DNA from: Acheta domesticus
Taxonomy: Eukaryota > Arthropoda > Insecta > Orthoptera > Gryllidae
Direction of reading: 5' to 3'
DNA: 64,000 nt
Assembly (NCBI GenBank): GCA_031308135.1
Contig: JAHLJT010009355.1
Coordinates: forward strand, 6,447,217-6,511,216
Under the pieces are notes generated by a model. It saw nothing but the letters and a program-made list of their open reading frames with translations. It had not been told where the DNA came from and ran no database searches. Numbering within the stretch: position 1 is the first letter of the stretch; each line of letters begins with the position of its first letter. A program made the position numbers and the translations under genes. This document shows, piece by piece, positions 61,191-64,000 of the stretch.

Positions 61191-64000
61191 GCGCATGCGC
61201 CGACGCGCCACGCGCCGCGCCGGTGAGCAAAGAGAGAGAGCGCGCGAAATGCCTGTGCACTCGACGACGCGTCGTTTGAATAGAGCGCTAGGGTCGTCCA
61301 GAGATTTCTTTTGTTTGCGATAGTCAGTTGGCCTCCTAGTACTGGACCTCGGATTTTAGGACAAATGCCTACTTGGTTCCTTTAAGAGGTTGTGCAAAAA
61401 TGATTACGAATCACGAGAAAATAGATCTACCGAAAGCATCTAATAGCGCCTAAAATGTTCCAAAGGAGTGGCTGATGTCTATTTTAATATTTCCCCCTAA
61501 AACCGCCAAACCAAGTAAATTTGAAGAATTATCATATTTCAATTATTCAGTTTTTAAAATTTTTTGTACCGACACGCAAATACTGTTCGGAACGTCCCGA
61601 AACACGAATATTCTCTAATCGAATACGCAATTGACTACGCACCGAAATCACCCCCAAGACACTGAACATAAGGAGCTCTGCAAATCAATATAAAGAGGAT
61701 GTTTCACGCGCGTCTCCGATCAGCACGCACTTCTTAGGCAGTTCCTTCCATTCCCGGTGCAGCTGCGCTGTTGCCAGGTTGAGGCATATTGCCGAAACGG
61801 GCGCGTCGCCTACGCAATCCAGGCGAGGAAATCCACAGGTCAGGCAAAAGCTTATTGTTGGAAAGGCGAAGCTTACACAATACGGCCCAAGTCTTGAACC
61901 TCTAGATAGGAAAATAATCGAGTTATCTTCTCTGTATATGTGTGGTTCTGTTCCTGTGTTGTGTTGTATCAGCTGCATTGCATAGTGTGAAGAGGAACGA
62001 TGTTGTATTTTAAGTACCTAAAATGTTATTTTTCATGCCCAATTGTGCCTATTTTGAGACTTTTGTTACCAATTTTAGGTATCTAAATCATCACTTTTTT
62101 GTGCCTAAAATTTCGAGATCTACGTATTACATATCGCAACGAACGAAAGAGAATCGGCTGACTTTAGCGAGAATACGGGGAACGACAACACTAGCGATCC
62201 GTCCTTGCGTTAGCGAATTGGCGTCGAATTTATTTCCTCAAATTTCAAATACGACGCTTTGCTACGTGTGTCCGTCAACAGGACGAAGCTTCGGCCTTTG
62301 GCGTACGCGATTAACATTAAACATCCTTGAGTGTGTGCAACGCAGAATTTCCCACGCATTTCATGCCAGAGTACTTTTTTCCGAACACTTTTACCTTGAC
62401 ATTTTGACGCTTCATTATACGTATGGAAGATCGGAGAGGCTCCGTCCATTGGCCTATGCGATTAATACAAAATATCCTTGAGTCTTGAAGCGCGTAGTTT
62501 TCAATTATCTTTCGAACTCTGTGTACAGAACGCCCTCCTTCCTTCCCCTCGTTCTTCGCTTGCTTTCACCGACCTGCAATGTCGGAGTCGATTCGTTACG
62601 ATAAGTCCCGTAATTTGTTTCATTGGTTTTCTTGCGTGCTCGCTGACAGGAAATTTCAATGTAAATATTTTGTGCGTAGGTTTCCTATCAAAAGAAAGGA
62701 AGTCAGCGTTTTCGAGGCAGCAATCTCCCTCCTACGTGACGTCAGCCGAGGGCACAGAGTCCCTCCGCCAACTTTTATCTGCCAAATGCGAGACGCGATA
62801 GAGGGAAGAGAGGGGGCGGATGCCTCTGGCGCAGCGAGAAGAACTACGCGGTTTGTAGTCACAGAGCCGTATTACCTTGGAAGCGATACATGGCGTTGGG
62901 GTGACGCGGAGGCACCGCCATGAGCCCAATGGTAGGAACGCGAGCGAACAGAGAGAGAGAAGGTGTGGGAGGGCTGTCCCAATCATGTGTGCGACCCAGA
63001 TGCTGTCTATTTCGTCAATCTATTGCCCCATTGCATGCAATCAGGTAGCAGCCTGCGCGCCCACAAGTTTTCGTACTAGCTATAGTAAACCGATACGATG
63101 CACTTTAGAAGTAACCCTGTGGTCACGTCTATTTTGGTCACGTCTCGTCACGTTTGATGTGTTGAGAGCTTTGGGCTCAGTTTACGTGCAACTATTATAT
63201 GAAAGTCGTTCCGAATTGTGGAGGCATAGTGTGCTGCTAACTCTACATCCCAATAATAACACATTATAATTTGTCTGATTACATGTCTACGACCCTCGAA
63301 GAATTCAATGTGGAATCTTGAGGCTTCTGCGTTAGCAACAAACTTCGTTATGGTCCATGTTCATGGTAGACAATATTTCCTGTGTAGAAGTTTTGTAGAT
63401 AAATCAAAGGACAAATTACAAATACAAATAAAGCCTAACTGTTATGTGGAGGCAGATTTGACAATAAAGATAGACTGTCGCGATACGTTCTGTCGAAGGA
63501 CCGACAGCACGTTCATATACTCAATAAGAAAAATAATTTCAAAAAGCTACCCATCCATCAATTGACGTTTATGTGTCAAATTCGAAGTACCAGTATATCG
63601 TTACATTTTATACATGTTTATAAACATATGATTGTGCATTAATCTATGAGTTTAAAAGCATGTGCATGTATAAATATTCAGTATTCGTATGTACTTGAAT
63701 CGATTCACACTTATCTGTTGGTCTTCAAAACCAGGACGTTTCAGAAAGATAATATTTTATAAGATTTATTATCTTAGAATTAAATGAAATAAATTTAACA
63801 GCCAAACTTAACCACGAATTGTCGTATGTCTTGCCGCAGATTACTATTTCCCGACTGTGTATGTTGCAGGTCGTCTGCCAGTTGGTGCTTCAAGGAGCAG
63901 ATGCCGCCATTAGATGCACCAGTGAGCGCCATTTGAGGCGCACATGACAACTCAATAATTAACACATTTTCCAATTCTTCTATTTTCGAAAGAAACTTTT
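61191..64000 (+). other. 3' UTR and downstream flank of the GTPase gene
   Basis: Starts directly after the TAG stop. No AATAAA occurs near the stop. The first clear AATAAA signals I see are around 63,427 and 63,455, far downstream, and an ATTAAA lies near 62,318, so the cleavage site is unresolved. From about 61,740 to 62,950 the DNA is GC-moderate with several short open frames that match nothing I recognise. A TACCTAAAATG-type phrase recurs near 62,015-62,110. The rest is AT-rich. Confidence 0.5.

Noticed and set aside
61685..62923. Open frames of 60-150 codons downstream of the gene
   Set aside because: They overlap on both strands and no motif or homologous family is recognised.

Overview
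The window is animal nuclear DNA, most likely from an insect or another arthropod. The evidence is one spliced gene with GT-AG introns of 0.8 to 8.2 kb, AT-rich spacers, SINE-like repeats with tRNA-like heads, fold-back and hAT-type elements, a LINE remnant, and many micro- and minisatellites. The species cannot be named from the sequence. There are no operons, rRNA genes, CRISPR arrays or viral genes that I can support.

Layout. From 1 to about 40.6 kb I find no convincing protein-coding exon. AT-rich DNA alternates with isolated GC/CpG-rich islands (about 0.4-0.8, 2.2-2.7, 7.1-7.5, 9.2-9.9, 13.3-14.3, 19.0-19.4, 21.1-22.7, 23.9-25.0, 28.5-30.0, 35.1-35.3, 36.6-37.0 and 37.1-37.9 kb). Several islands contain short-unit tandem repeats whose long proline/alanine or glycine-rich frames are artefacts. 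Repeats in this half include a clean 306-bp hAT-type MITE with an 8-bp target duplication, a recurrent tRNA-headed SINE family (full or partial copies near 6.5-7.1, 10.8-11.2, 19.5-20.1, 32.1-32.7 and 40.0-40.5 kb), a second SINE at 7.64 kb, and a dispersed family at 11.6-12.1 and 31.2-31.7 kb.

From 40,657 to 61,190 lies the one real gene, on the + strand. Five coding exons splice in frame to a 283-residue Ras-superfamily GTPase. It has all five G boxes and a C-terminal CIIS prenylation box. It most resembles the Ras-dva/RASD (Dexras) branch. It departs from Ras at the positions equivalent to Gly12 (Ala), Gly13 (Lys), Ala59 (Ser) and Gln61 (Ala), so slow GTP hydrolysis is predicted. Its introns hold an R2/R4-type LINE remnant, an inverted pair of a 0.2-kb repeat, a near-perfect 36-bp-stem hairpin, a 24-bp minisatellite ending about 80 bp before exon 3, and a 280-bp fold-back element just before exon 5.

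From 61,191 to the end is the 3' UTR and flank. The polyadenylation site is not clear and no second gene is recognised. I found no multigene system. The most interesting items are the GTPase's altered catalytic residues, the poor splice acceptors of exons 2 and 3 in repeat or GC-rich surroundings, the hairpins, and the organised tandem arrays.
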